NCBI GenBank assembly: GCA_016715625.1
Contig: JADJZU010000007.1
Coordinates: 1 to 64,000 of the forward strand
Length of the DNA: 64,000 nt
Source: Bacteroidota bacterium
Lineage (GTDB): Bacteria; Bacteroidota; Bacteroidia; Chitinophagales; LD1
Direction: 5' to 3'
Below, piece by piece: positions 1 through 9,491 of the stretch. A program made the translations under genes and the position numbers. How positions within the stretch are numbered: position 1 is the first letter of the stretch; the number at the start of each line of letters is the position of its first letter. Under the pieces are notes generated by a model. That model worked only from the letters and a program-made list of their open reading frames with translations. It searched no databases and was not told where the DNA came from.

Positions 1-240
1 AAAGCCAAATGAGCACACAGCCCGATATGATATTGCAGTTTGCTCTTCATCCATCTGCAAAGTTTACAAGACCAGCGAGGTCTATGCCAAAAGGTATGTG
101 CGTTAATGGAAGAAGCAGCTAACTTTTTATTGACCCCAGGCAAAATCTGTTGCGAAGTGGAAGATGGATTTGAGAATAAAAAGTGGGTTACCTCACTCCC
201 TAACCCCTCTGAAGGAGAGGGGCCAACAGGCTAGCCTTAG
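1..240. other. Left-edge stretch with no recognisable gene
   Basis: About 240 bases before the first recognisable gene. Short open frames occur but none resembles a known protein and none has a good start. It may hold the frameshifted end of an upstream gene, since the following 3.5 kb is full of frameshifts. The only structured element I see is the hairpin at 191-223. Confidence 0.3.
191..223. repeat. REP-like hairpin with CCCCTCT stem
   Basis: A perfect 7-bp stem (CCCCTCT at 204-210, AGAGGGG at 216-222) with a 5-base loop, preceded by a CCTCACTCCCTAA tract. Closely similar intergenic hairpins are, from memory, common repeats in Bacteroidota genomes. It lies just upstream of the broken TonB receptor gene. 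It lacks a T-tract, so it is not a classical terminator. Confidence 0.45.
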
Positions 241-2621
241 ATGAAAAAGTTTGATGGCTGTTTCTTAATGTTATTAATGGTTAGCTATACCGAAGCAAAA
301 TACTTCTCTATCACGGACATGTTTTTTATGCTGAAACACACCAACCGGTTTATAATTTAGTAGTAGAGTAAGAACCGTTGAAACGAAAACACGAACAGAT
401 AGTGCAGGAACATTTTCATTCTCTAATCTTTATCCGGGAAAGTATAAACTGGTGTTTAAGAGTTTGTTTTTGAACGGAAGGTACACGGTTTTAATTGTGG
501 ATGGAAATTTATTAGCTCGATACTGTTTTTGTTACTCCATTTATCAAGCAACTTTCGGAGGAACCATCGGGGAGCAGCAAATACCTTGGGGTTTCTCGTT
601 TGAAAAGTGTGGATGGAGGGCGGGTGTACTGACTTGGCAAAAGAATGGTGATTCGATGAATTATATGAATGCAAATCTGGCTTGTAAATTCTTCGCGTCA
701 GATTTTTCAAAAGTTCGGGGATTAATATTTGGGAGAGTGATGCAGCCGGCCTGTAAATTGGTATTGCAGCGCGCGGGCTCGACCCCAACCGCAATTCACC
801 TTAAGACACGGCAAAATGGTTATGATATGAGTGCCGATGCGCTCGGCTATCCGGAGAGCTATTACGTCCGCCACCGAAGCTATCGAGCGCATTGAAGTAG
901 GTGCGGTGCGGCATCGCTGCAATATGGTCCGCAGTTTGGCGGCATGTTTGAATTATGTTTTTGCATCGATCACCTACCGACAAAAAGATTGAATGGACTT
1001 CTTATACTACGGCGGGTAGCTGACAAATTGGTAAGCACTTTCAACAGCATTGGCGGGAACGGTGAAGTGTTTGAATTACTACGGATATTACAATTACAAG
1101 CAGTGGGCGAAAGCTGGCGACCCAAATGGTGCATACAAATTGCATAATGCGTTTGCCAGCATCGGCTATCAGTGCAGCGACAAACTTTCCCTTACGTGCC
1201 GATGTCAATCGGCTGTCAATACATTGACCGCGTGTGGCTTGACAGATGCGCAGTTCCAACAATACAAGTCATTGCGAAACCCGCAATTGGTTTTCTACGC
1301 AATGGAACATCCTTTCGCCTTCCGCCAATTACAAACACAATGCCTTTCATCAAGTTAATGTCCGAGTATGGGGTTTCTTAGGTTCACGCAAGTGCGGTGG
1401 GTGGTCTTGTCCCCGCAAACCGTGTAGATGATGAAAGCAAAACAACCGTGATTTGATTTCTGACTACAATACAATCTGGGTGCCGAAGCTAACGTTACTT
1501 GTGGAAGGATTACAGAAAAGTTTGAGTTCGCTATTGGTGGGTGCACGTTTTTATACCGTGCAACTCCAAAAGCACTGGAACTTGACAATAACGGCAGTGA
1601 TGCTGATTTAGTTTTGCTGCAAATAGTTTGCAAAGCTGTGATTATCGTTTCGAACGAAGGTGGCGTTGTTTGCCGAGAATATATTCAACATTGCAAACCG
1701 CGTACAAACATCCGCTCTGCCAGAATTACATTCAGACCAAGCCAACGGATTTTACAAAACAAGTGCAAGAACGAGATTGTCTCTGTGCAAAAAACGAGGA
1801 GCCACTTTAGGGAGTAGAAACTTCATCGCCTTGGGTTGGGTGTGAGCTACCATGTTTGGAAAAAGCACAGAACTCTACACAACTTTTCACAAAACTATCG
1901 CGGCATTACGTTTACTTTGATATGCGCGTTATACGCACCAGCCAAATCATCAATCCTGGATTTGAAAGATGAAAAAGGATTCAATTTCGATTTGGGATAT
2001 CGCGGGGAAATTGGCGAGTGGCTGATTTTGATGTAATGACACTGGCTCCAATACAATAATCGAATCGGGCAAATTCAGGTGGTAGATAGTGCCTATAATA
2101 TTTTTCGTTACACCACTAATGTTGGGACTTCGCGTGGTTTAGTGTAGGAACTTTATGCCGAGGCAGATTTTTTGGCAGCCGCAAAATTTCTAAACGTGCC
2201 GGGAACTTATCGCTCTTTGGTAAGCATGGATATGCAAACGCCATCTATGTAAAGTCTCCCCACAGTAATGTGGTTGGAAACCAATTGAGTTGCTCCACAA
2301 ATTACACTACGAAGCGGTATCACTTATCGCCACAAAAAATTCAGCACTACTATTCAGGTGCTCTTTACCAAACATTTACCGATGCCTACCAATGCGCCTT
2401 TACGCCTAACGGCTGTGAATGTGTTATTTCTTATCATGTGTTGGACTTGGAGCGCGAAGTATGCTATAAAATGTTATGTGTAGCTAAGTGCGAAGTGAAC
2501 AATTTTACGAACAACCAATATTTTACACGTAGAGCTATAATACCGGGGCCCGAGTTATTCCAGTAGAACCTCTGACTTTTATGTAACCGTGGGCATTCAA
2601 TTCAGTGAGAAAAATTACTAA
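241..2621 (+). pseudogene. TonB-dependent receptor, FecA-like, broken by many frameshifts
   Basis: Outer-membrane beta-barrel receptor for TonB-driven uptake, probably of a ferric chelate. No single frame runs through, but reading across frames gives the family pieces in order: an N-terminal carboxypeptidase-regulatory-like sandwich (FSNLYPGKYKLVFKS near 415-465), the plug (near 795-960: LKTRQNGYDMSADALGYPES, then SLQYGPQFGGMLNYVF), barrel strands near 1040-1380 (FNSIGG, LNYYGYYNYK, NWFSTQWN) and 1960-2030 (LKDEKGFNFDLGYRGEIGEW), and a terminal strand FYVTVGIQF near 2577-2603 before a stop at 2619-2621. About 2.38 kb would encode about 790 residues, normal for the family, so little net sequence is lost. 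At least ten frame changes are needed. Start taken as ATG 241. It is either a decayed gene or an error-rich consensus. The substrate is unknown; the resemblance to citrate-type receptors is from memory. Confidence 0.75.
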
Positions 2622-2706
2622 CAGCAATTTAACTCGTTTGAGAATGAAAGACGATATCAAACTAATCTAAGAAAGCTGCCTGTACTTCCAAATAGCTTTG
2701 GAGTAA

Positions 2707-2778
2707 ATGGCTACAACCAAAAAGAAGTGCTGCAAAAGTTATAAAGAAGGTAAACATGCAGCTTGCCCGAAACGATAA
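2707..2778 (+). CDS. Putative 23-residue Cys/Lys-rich micro-protein
   Basis: A tiny frame with an ATG start encoding MATTKKKCCKSYKEGKHAAC followed by PKR and TAA. It has a CC pair and a later Cys, and about a third of its residues are Lys or Arg. Tiny proteins of the form KKCCxKYKKGKxCxxCP occur, as I recall, in Bacteroidota and are usually left unannotated. It sits 85 bases after the broken TonB receptor. If the resemblance is right, the expected second Cys of the C-terminal pair appears as Ala here. Function unknown. It could be chance, as it lies in an error-rich block. Confidence 0.35.
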   Translation: MATTKKKCCKSYKEGKHAACPKR

Positions 2779-2789
2779 CTTAGTACACC

Positions 2790-3716
2790 CAGGCTGATGT
2801 TTTCGCTCGGCCTCCAATTCCACTTCCCTTACAAAGGCTTTAAAATCTGCGCTTTACCCTCCTCTGTCTTTTCTATCATAGGAACGTGTCCATGGTGAAT
2901 AGGTAACCAACTTGCTGTTCGGAATATCGCCCGGATAAATTTCTCGGCATGGTAGTAGCACAATTTCATCTTCCCTTAAATGACCATGGGGTGCATTGAA
3001 CCCGTTTTGATCATAGAAGAATCCGGATATTGGCCGCCGCTAGTTAGTCTCATGAGTGCCTGCACATTTCTTCTCTGTTCCAGAAAACATTGTTGTTGCA
3101 CCTCTATAAGTCAACTTTTGTTTTATCGGCATAAATTCTATCTGCGTTTGCTTCTGAAACCGCCAGGTCCCTTTTCTAAAATTGGTTCCAAAACTTAAAG
3201 CGGGTAAAACGGGCCGCCACTTTTGCTCTCTTATCCAACCCTGCCGGCACTGGCTGGAAGAGTTAGCGTCTTTACCTTTTCAGTTGCGCGGCTGCAATAT
3301 TCCAAGCCATCCCATCTCCTCCCATGCTATTTCCCATCAGGTGAATAGAATCGATATGGGCGTCCAGAAACTTCAAAAAATCGTGATACACACCAGAAAT
3401 CTGGCGGTGATTTCTCCTGCCGGAAATCACTCATCCTAAATCAGGAAGGTCCACGCGAATAACACGGTGTTCTTCTCCGCTGCCAGTTCGAAAATACGAT
3501 AGAGCAACCACCATGAATCATCAGTGGAGGTTTTCCGTTGCTTCATCTGTGTAATGAATTTCTGCAACTCTCCAAGTCAAAAAGTGGGAATTACTAAGTG
3601 TCATTTCGCTTTACCTCCTCTTTTGCTTTGATGTGGAGGGCATAAAGAAAAATCAAAATCCCTAATACAATCAACAAACCCGGCAATCAGGCAGTAATTT
3701 TCAACGCTTTTTTCAT
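2790..3716 (-). pseudogene. Alpha/beta hydrolase, frameshifted and with an internal stop
   Basis: Read on the minus strand from ATG 3716: MKKALKITA, an in-frame TGA where Trp would fit, then LPGLLIVLGILIFLYAL, an N-terminal membrane anchor. Across frames come LMIHGG (oxyanion loop), NTVIRVDLPDLG, the nucleophile elbow GNSMGG (near 3320-3340) and, near the end, the acid and histidine regions (EDEIV near 2965; HGHVPMIEKTEEGKAQILK near 2850-2900). These are the catalytic Ser, acid and His segments of an alpha/beta hydrolase fold of about 300 residues. Several one-base indels separate the pieces, and the C-terminal end is uncertain. Substrate cannot be inferred. Confidence 0.65.
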
Positions 3717-3861
3717 ATGGTGGGGAATAATTGGTGGTATTAAATGGTCTTTTTTGAGTTTGCGCCCGAAATTAACCACTCCGCTAACAATGCGAGTTAT
3801 AAGTTTTGTTTGGCAGGTAGAAATATTTATGGAATGATTATCAATTTTCGGTTTGCACAAT

Positions 3862-3869
3862 TATATTTG
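3862..3869 (+). promoter_or_regulatory. Bacteroidota -7 promoter element for tRNA-Lys
   Basis: TATATTTG matches the Bacteroidota -7 consensus TAnnTTTG and is followed by GC. It lies 28 bases before the first base of the tRNA. No clear TTG -33 element is visible at the expected distance. Confidence 0.5.
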
Positions 3870-3896
3870 CGCTCCCAATTGAAAAATAGGGTGATT

Positions 3897-3972
3897 GATT
3901 TCGTAGCTCAGCTGGTAGAGCAATACACTTTTAATGTATGGGTCATGGGTTCGAATCCCATCGAAATCACCA
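3897..3972 (+). tRNA. tRNA-Lys (anticodon UUU)
   Basis: A full cloverleaf can be drawn: acceptor stem GATTTCG (3897-3903) with CGAAATC (3962-3968), discriminator A 3969 and an encoded CCA 3970-3972. The D arm is GCTCAGCTGGTAGAGC, the anticodon stem ATACA/TGTAT carries loop CTTTTAA with anticodon TTT, and the T arm is ATGGG-TTCGAAT-CCCAT. The gene is intact although it borders a frameshift-rich block. A promoter-like TATATTTG lies 28 bases upstream and a strong terminator follows directly. Confidence 0.97.
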
Positions 3973-3973
3973 C

Positions 3974-4005
3974 AAAAAAGCCTCGCATTTTGCGAGGCTT
4001 TTTTT
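3974..4005. terminator. Bidirectional Rho-independent terminator, tRNA-Lys / holA
   Basis: The stem is AAGCCTCGCA/TGCGAGGCTT with a TTT loop, flanked by A6 on the left and T7 on the right, so it works in both directions. It begins two bases after the tRNA CCA, and its right end overlaps the holA stop codon (4004-4006, minus strand). Confidence 0.9.
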
Positions 4006-5026
4006 ATACGTTGAGGATTCTGAAAACAAGTTCGCGCAAGAGTTCCCCTTCCTCCGTATCTCCGTTGTTTACTCCCTTTGATCGCAAGTCATAATGCTCC
4101 AGCAGATGGATTACTTTCTCTATCTGCGCCACTGAGTAGTTTTGTATCCCTCCGCGGTAGTCTTTGGCAAAAAATGGACTTACCCCAAGCATTTGTGCAA
4201 AATCTTTGTCTTGTAATCCCTTTAGTTGGTGGCCCAGATATAGTTTATTGAAGTATCCCAACAAATAGCCTACAACAAGAACCAGCGGACCATTTTTGGG
4301 ATTAGCCAGAAAGTATGTGACAATCTGTTGTGTCTTGTATCTGTTCTTAGCGCCTAATACGTTTCCTAGTTCAAATACGTTAAAATCTTTACTGAGCCCA
4401 ACCCCTTTTTCGATGTCTTCTAGGGTGATGGTATATGCTGTGGGCTTACCGATGATCAGTTTCTCCAATTCGTTCATTACTTTGCTCAAATCAATCCCGG
4501 TGAACTCTACCAGTAAGTCGACCGCGCGATCTTCCATCTTGAATTTTCGCTCATTAAGCCAGTTTTTGATAATGGGAGCTACCTGGTTATCGTATAGTTT
4601 CTTGGATTCAAAATAGACGGCCGCTTTCTGAATTTCCCTGCTAAAACTTTTTCGGCCATCCGGCTTACCGTGTTTCCAGGCAAAAACAAGCACGGTTGTT
4701 TTTGATGGATTTTTCAAATAGTTGAGGTATTGCTGTTCTTCCTCCTCTTTAAGACTTAGTGCCTGGGCTTCCTTTACAATCACTACTTGCCGCTCGGCCA
4801 TCATAGGCAGTCTGCGGGCCGCTTCCATGATCTGCCTTGCCGAGGAATCTTTACCATACAAAATAGTTTGGTTAAAAGCTTTCTCCATGTCGCTTAATAC
4901 CTGATTTTCCAGCAGATTGCATATTGTATCCGTAAAGTATTCCTGTTCTCCACACAGAAAATAAATCGGAGCAAATTTTCTGGCTTTTATATCTGCTTGT
5001 AAAGATTCGAAAGTAGCACTTGGCAT
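4004..5026 (-). CDS. holA: DNA polymerase III subunit delta
   Basis: Clamp-loader subunit that opens the beta sliding clamp during replication; cytoplasmic. The 340-residue length is normal. The N-terminal AAA-like domain starts with the typical FAPIYFLCGEQEYFTDTI, where the P-loop-like segment is degenerate as in all delta subunits, followed by RLPMMAERQVVIVKEA. The middle has NWLNERKFKMEDRAVDLLVE and NELEKL, and the C-terminal helical domain begins around residue 210 (FNVFELGNVLGAKN). ATG start at 5026. The stop lies inside the terminator shared with tRNA-Lys. It is 9 bases downstream of the acyl-CoA dehydrogenase stop on the same strand, so the two could be cotranscribed. No anomalies. Confidence 0.93.
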   Translation of the reverse strand: MPSATFESLQADIKARKFAPIYFLCGEQEYFTDTICNLLENQVLSDMEKAFNQTILYGKDSSARQIMEAARRLPMMAERQVVIVKEAQALSLKEEEEQQYLNYLKNPSKTTVLVFAWKHGKPDGRKSFSREIQKAAVYFESKKLYDNQVAPIIKNWLNERKFKMEDRAVDLLVEFTGIDLSKVMNELEKLIIGKPTAYTITLEDIEKGVGLSKDFNVFELGNVLGAKNRYKTQQIVTYFLANPKNGPLVLVVGYLLGYFNKLYLGHQLKGLQDKDFAQMLGVSPFFAKDYRGGIQNYSVAQIEKVIHLLEHYDLRSKGVNNGDTEEGELLRELVFRILNV

Positions 5027-5035
5027 ATCGCGTTT

Positions 5036-6821
5036 CTATAAAATTTCACTGGATTTTGCCTCTAATGTAACGGCAACCGGGCTGCTCAGCCTGGTCAAAA
5101 GATAATCCGCTTTAGGCAATTCATATTCAAAATAATATTTCAGGGTATGCCATTTAGAGGCTTTGAAATCATGGCTGAAATCTCCTCCATTCTGTAACAA
5201 TACAATACCTTGTTTCAGCCATTGCCACGACACCGCTAAAATTCCAAACAGCTCAAGATACAAGGTGGCATCCGCCAGCATGGCCTCCGGTCCTTTAGAT
5301 TGAGCTTTGGCAAATAATTGTGCCGTTACTTCCTGTGTTTTCAGCAATTTGCTTTGCAATGTTTGTGCGTACAACTTCAATTCGCTATGGCTCTCTGCCC
5401 GAGTGGTATCGCCCATTATTTCTTGCATGAGCAGGAGAGTAGCCTGACCGTTTTTCATCATCACTTTACGGCCCAGCAAGTCCATGCCGTGTATGGCCGT
5501 GGTGCCCTCGTGCAGCGTGTGTATTCTGGTTTCTCTGTAAAATAATTCTGCCAGAAAATCTTTTGTGAATCCATACCCTCCAAAGCATTGTAAGGCAGCG
5601 CTTGTGGTCAGGTTGCTCATTTCAGCCGGATAGCTTTTTACGACTGGCGTCAATATTTCAAGAAGGAGGAAATTCTTTTCCTTTTCCTCTCCTTCTGTAG
5701 CCTGGTGTTTGTCCAAATAAGTGGTAGCTTGTATCAAAAGCGACAATGAACCTTCCACAACAGCTTTTTGAAAAAGCAAGAGCCGCTTTACATCCGAGTG
5801 CTCAATGATAGGCACTTGTGGTAGCTCCGGATTTTTGGAACTAACATGTCTTCCTTGTAAGCGCACCTGGCAATATTCTAATGCATTGTAATAGGCTGCG
5901 GATGCTATGGCTGTTGCCTGCAAACCAACACTGATACGGGCTTCATTCATCATCTGAAACATGTAGCTGAGCCCTTTGTGAGGCTCTCCTACCAGGTAAC
6001 CATGACAATCCTCCCTTTTCGCCCATCATCAGGTGGGCAATGGGAGCTCCATGGTAACCCATCTTATGAAACATTCCAGCGGTGTTCACATCGTTCCATA
6101 CCAACTGACCGTTTTCATCTAATCGTTTCTGTGGCACTACAAAAAGTGAAATTCCTTTTGTTCCTGCAGGTGCTCCCTCTATCCTAGCCAGCATCAGATG
6201 AATAATATTTTCGCAGGCATCGTGGTCGCCACAACTGATAAATATTTTTTGACCGCTGATTCGATAGTGACCATCCGCATGTGCACGGGCCGATGTTTTT
6301 AAATCAGACAGAGAACTACCAGCCTCCGGCTCGGTAAGGGCCATGGTTCCCTGCCATTCACCTGCATACATTTTGGGAACAAATGTTTTTTGCAACGCTT
6401 CACTACCAAAACTTTCTATTAGCTGCGCTGCTCCGGTAGTAAGGCCCGGATAGGCCATGCTGGAGTAGTTGGCTGCTGCAAAAATAAATCCCGCTATTTG
6501 CGAAATAGTAAACGGAATGCCTTGCCCTCCAAATTTTTCAGGCGCACTCATGGAAATCCATCCGTCTTCACCAAACTTTCTCATGAGTGCTTTCATATTT
6601 GGATGAACCTTAATACGGTCATTCACTACCTGTGGCGGGTTCCTGTCCATCTCCGATAAGATAGGGCGCAAATGGTTTTCTGCTAACGATGCGGCTGCAT
6701 CGAGTATCATTTCAAAATTTTCGCGCGAATGATTTTTAAAGCGGTCATACTTACAGAGGGCTTGTGTGCGATGGACGCTATAAAGCAGAAAGTCAAGATT
6801 TTCTTTAGAATAAAATTTCAT
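5036..6821 (-). CDS. Acyl-CoA dehydrogenase, about 595 aa, one frameshift
   Basis: FAD-dependent alpha,beta-dehydrogenation of acyl-CoA, the first step of beta-oxidation. The reconstructed protein starts at ATG 6821 (MKFYSKENLDFLLYSVHR). It has the N-terminal helical domain, the middle domain with MALTEPEAGSSLSDLKTSA and KIFISCGDHD, then a C-terminal helical domain (RISVGLQATAIASAAYYNAL, TSAALQCFGGYGFTKDF, ETRIHTLHEGTTAIHGMDLL) and a further 150-residue C-terminal segment as in the roughly 600-residue acyl-CoA dehydrogenases. The frame breaks near 6010: the minus strand reads GGGAGGATTG where GGGAGATTG would keep the frame, an extra G. Two frames cover it, 5943-6881 and 5036-5962. Apart from that the protein is complete, so a sequencing error is likely. 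An SDR gene lies 10 bases upstream on the same strand. Confidence 0.85.
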
Positions 6822-6831
6822 GGCAAGTGGT

Positions 6832-7632
6832 TTACACAACTCTGTTTCCTGCAATAAATTTGGAATAGAGCAGTGGAGCAAAACGTTTTAAATAGACTCC
6901 CAGTTTTTCTTTTGCTCCAGCCAGTAGAATTTCTTCTTTATTGGCTTCTATGGCAGCAATTATTTTTTCGGCTACGTAGTCTGGTGAAAGCCCGGTTTCA
7001 ATCATCTTATTGTTTCTTCCAATCGGTTTGCCATCTCTATCCAGCGAGTTGATGGCGACATTGGTGTTTACGAAGCCCGGACAAACCAATAGTACTTTTA
7101 GACCTTCACCGGCATACTCTGCTCGTAGAGTATCAAAAAATCCATGTAAGGCATGCTTGCTTGCATTGTATGCGGCTTGTTTGGGTGTTACAATTTTGCC
7201 GAGAATGCTGCTGATGACAACTACCTGTCCTTTTTTGATTTCCAGAAAGTGTGGCAGTACCGCTTTGGTTAATGCTGCGGCACCCAAAAAATTTACTTGA
7301 ATGATTCGTTGCAATACATCAAAGCTCATGTCTTTGATTTTACTCCAATGACTCAGCCCGGCATTGTTGACGAGCACATCAATTTTACCAAAACGATCCA
7401 TGATAATGCGGGCGTTTGTTTCAGCGGTTGCATGTTCCGCAATATCCATAGGCAAAACGAGTATATGCTCATCGGGTAGGTTGCAGCCTTTTTTTACCCG
7501 TTCCAATTCATCGGTTCTGCGGGCCGTGAGCACAAGTTTGCATTTTCGTTTTGCAAAAGCATAGGACAATGATTCTCCTATGCCGGACGAGGCACCTGTG
7601 ATCCAAACTACCTTATTATCTATTGAAGACAT
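6832..7632 (-). CDS. Short-chain dehydrogenase/reductase (classical SDR)
   Basis: NAD(P)-dependent oxidoreductase of 266 residues with a Rossmann fold. Visible motifs are the cofactor loop TGASSGIG (residues 13-20), NNAG near residue 90, a catalytic Ser in VVISSILG and the YNASK Tyr-Lys pair near 155-160, then PGFVNTN. The basic ARR after the second strand suggests NADP. ATG at 7632. It lies just upstream of the acyl-CoA dehydrogenase on the same strand (10-base gap), which suggests a role in lipid metabolism, but the substrate cannot be told. The C-terminal YLKRFAPLLYSKFI resembles SDRs near membranes or lipids. Confidence 0.88.
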   Translation of the reverse strand: MSSIDNKVVWITGASSGIGESLSYAFAKRKCKLVLTARRTDELERVKKGCNLPDEHILVLPMDIAEHATAETNARIIMDRFGKIDVLVNNAGLSHWSKIKDMSFDVLQRIIQVNFLGAAALTKAVLPHFLEIKKGQVVVISSILGKIVTPKQAAYNASKHALHGFFDTLRAEYAGEGLKVLLVCPGFVNTNVAINSLDRDGKPIGRNNKMIETGLSPDYVAEKIIAAIEANKEEILLAGAKEKLGVYLKRFAPLLYSKFIAGNRVV

Positions 7633-7769
7633 GGTTTAAAATTTAGGCGGAAAGATAGAAATGATTGCAACCGACAGCACCGTTTTTTTGCGATGTTTGT
7701 AACAATTTTAAAACGCAGTTTTCACTTTTTAGTAAAACCGATTAGTTTGCTTTGCCTAAAATTTCTACT

Positions 7770-9437
7770 ATGAAACAGATGATCGTTTTTTTGTTGGGTT
7801 CGTTGATGTGTATGTCCGGATTCGCTCAAATAAATATTACGGTAGGACCATATCTTCAAAGCCCTACACCCGGGAGCATAAAGGTAAAATGGAGAACGGA
7901 TGTGGCGTCCGGATCCAAGGTTGTTTACGGATTATCCATCGGCAATTTAAATCAGACAGTGGAGGACACTACTTCATTACAGCGACACACGGTCCAATTG
8001 TCTTCGCTTCTGCCGGATACAAAATATTTCTATGCTATTTATGATGGAGCTACGCTTTTGGAAGGAAATGATGCCGACCATTGGTTCAGAACGTTTCCTT
8101 TGGCTGGACCGGCTAAGCCCTTTCGCGTGTGGGCCATTGGCGACTTTGGCAAAGGCAACGACTGGCAAAAGAAAGTGCGCGATGCCTACGAAAACTATGA
8201 CACAACCGAGACAAATTTGTGGCTTTGGCTAGGGGACAATGTATATCAGGATGGAACAGAGGCCGAGTATTTGGGTAAAGTGTTCGATTCCGTTTACGGA
8301 TATCAAAAAATGATGAAACATTGGGCGTTTGAACCATCTCCGGGCATTCACGATTACAATAGTATATCTCCCGTAACAAGCCCCGTACCTCCCTTACAGC
8401 ATACGGGACCTTACTACGATCTGGTCGATACCTATAAAAATGCAGAGGCGGGTGGAGTAGCCAGTGGTAATCATTTGTATTATTCCTTTGACTACGCCAA
8501 TGTGCACTTTATCTCGCTTAACTCTGAGTTGGGTTCTGTGTTTAGTGGTACCGATGATTGGACCGGGGTCAATCCATTTGTCAATTTTACCACTTCTCCC
8601 ATGTTGCAATGGTTACAACAAGACCTGCAAGCCAATACCAAACCCTGGACAGTTGTATATTTCCACCAACCGCCATACACCGATGGTTCTCATGATTCCG
8701 GTGCATTTTGGGAAGTTTACATGAAAGCGATGCGCGAGCATTTTGCTCCCGTATTGGAGCAATATGGAGTGGATATTGTGCTAACAGGCCACTCACACGT
8801 TTACGAAAGAAGTTATTTGGTGAAAGGCTGCTATTGCGATGCCGGTGACATTACCCCCTTTAACATTCTTCAAAATAATAGCGGCAACGATGATTTAGGT
8901 GAAGCGTACATTAAATACACCAACGGAACAAACCCTAATCAAGGAACTGTGTATGTTGTGTGTGGAAACAGTGGTAGCAATGATTCGGATCCGCCATTCA
9001 ACCATCCTTTCATGTTTTCGGAATTTGGATGTGATACTTGTTGCGGTTCATTTGTGATAGATGTAAATGGTGATAGGCTGGATGGCAAGCATATTGACGC
9101 GTATGGTGTAGTGCGCGACCAATTCACCATCAAAAAAATGGTAAACACATCGGTAGAGGAGTTAAGAAATGCAGATTTTTCAGACATTAAAGTATCGCCA
9201 AACCCGTTTAGCAAGTCAGCGGTTGTAGCGTTTGAAATGGTAAAAGACGGAGCTTTGGATATTTCTTTGACAGATGTTTCTGGTAAGCAGATACCACTGT
9301 TTTCCGGTAAAAAGAGTGCTGGAAATCATGAGTTGATTATTGATGCTGCCAAGTTAAACTTAGCAAAGGGTACCTACCTGCTTACTGTAAAATCGGAAAG
9401 CGGATATAAGCGAACCAAAATGATAAACGTAGAGTAA
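7770..9437 (+). CDS. Secreted purple-acid-phosphatase-like metallophosphoesterase with T9SS type A domain
   Basis: Probable extracellular phosphomonoesterase or phosphodiesterase. From ATG 7770 (a TTG 18 bases upstream is less likely) the order is: signal peptide MKQMIVFLLGSLMCMSGFAQ; a fibronectin III-like N-terminal domain (VGPYLQSPTPGSIKVKWRT) as in purple acid phosphatases; a calcineurin-like domain with metal ligands IGDFG, WLGDNVYQDG, YFHQPPY and GHSHVYERSY; and a C-terminal type A T9SS sorting domain of about 80 residues (VSPNPFSKSAVVAFEM to KMINVE). The last predicts export by the type IX system. About 555 residues. A strong terminator follows. It stands apart from its neighbours, though the nearby PhnX-like operon also concerns organic phosphorus. 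Confidence 0.9.
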   Translation: MKQMIVFLLGSLMCMSGFAQINITVGPYLQSPTPGSIKVKWRTDVASGSKVVYGLSIGNLNQTVEDTTSLQRHTVQLSSLLPDTKYFYAIYDGATLLEGNDADHWFRTFPLAGPAKPFRVWAIGDFGKGNDWQKKVRDAYENYDTTETNLWLWLGDNVYQDGTEAEYLGKVFDSVYGYQKMMKHWAFEPSPGIHDYNSISPVTSPVPPLQHTGPYYDLVDTYKNAEAGGVASGNHLYYSFDYANVHFISLNSELGSVFSGTDDWTGVNPFVNFTTSPMLQWLQQDLQANTKPWTVVYFHQPPYTDGSHDSGAFWEVYMKAMREHFAPVLEQYGVDIVLTGHSHVYERSYLVKGCYCDAGDITPFNILQNNSGNDDLGEAYIKYTNGTNPNQGTVYVVCGNSGSNDSDPPFNHPFMFSEFGCDTCCGSFVIDVNGDRLDGKHIDAYGVVRDQFTIKKMVNTSVEELRNADFSDIKVSPNPFSKSAVVAFEMVKDGALDISLTDVSGKQIPLFSGKKSAGNHELIIDAAKLNLAKGTYLLTVKSESGYKRTKMINVE

Positions 9438-9439
9438 AC

Positions 9440-9471
9440 AAAAAGCCCGATGTTTTACATCGGGCTTTTTT
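9440..9471. terminator. Rho-independent terminator between convergent genes
   Basis: Stem AAAAGCCCGATG / CATCGGGCTTTTT with a TTTTA loop, ending in a T-run on the plus strand and preceded by an A-run, so it can also serve the minus-strand RRM gene. It starts two bases after the phosphatase stop. Confidence 0.9.
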
Positions 9472-9491
9472 GTTGTTTTTACCTTTTCAGA

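Noticed and set aside
456..794. Open minus-strand frame of 112 residues
   Set aside because: Antisense to the broken TonB receptor; Arg/Ser-rich without a known motif.
5943..5962. Programmed frameshift in the acyl-CoA dehydrogenase
   Set aside because: No slippery sequence or downstream structure, and the family is never frameshifted. Single-base error fits better.
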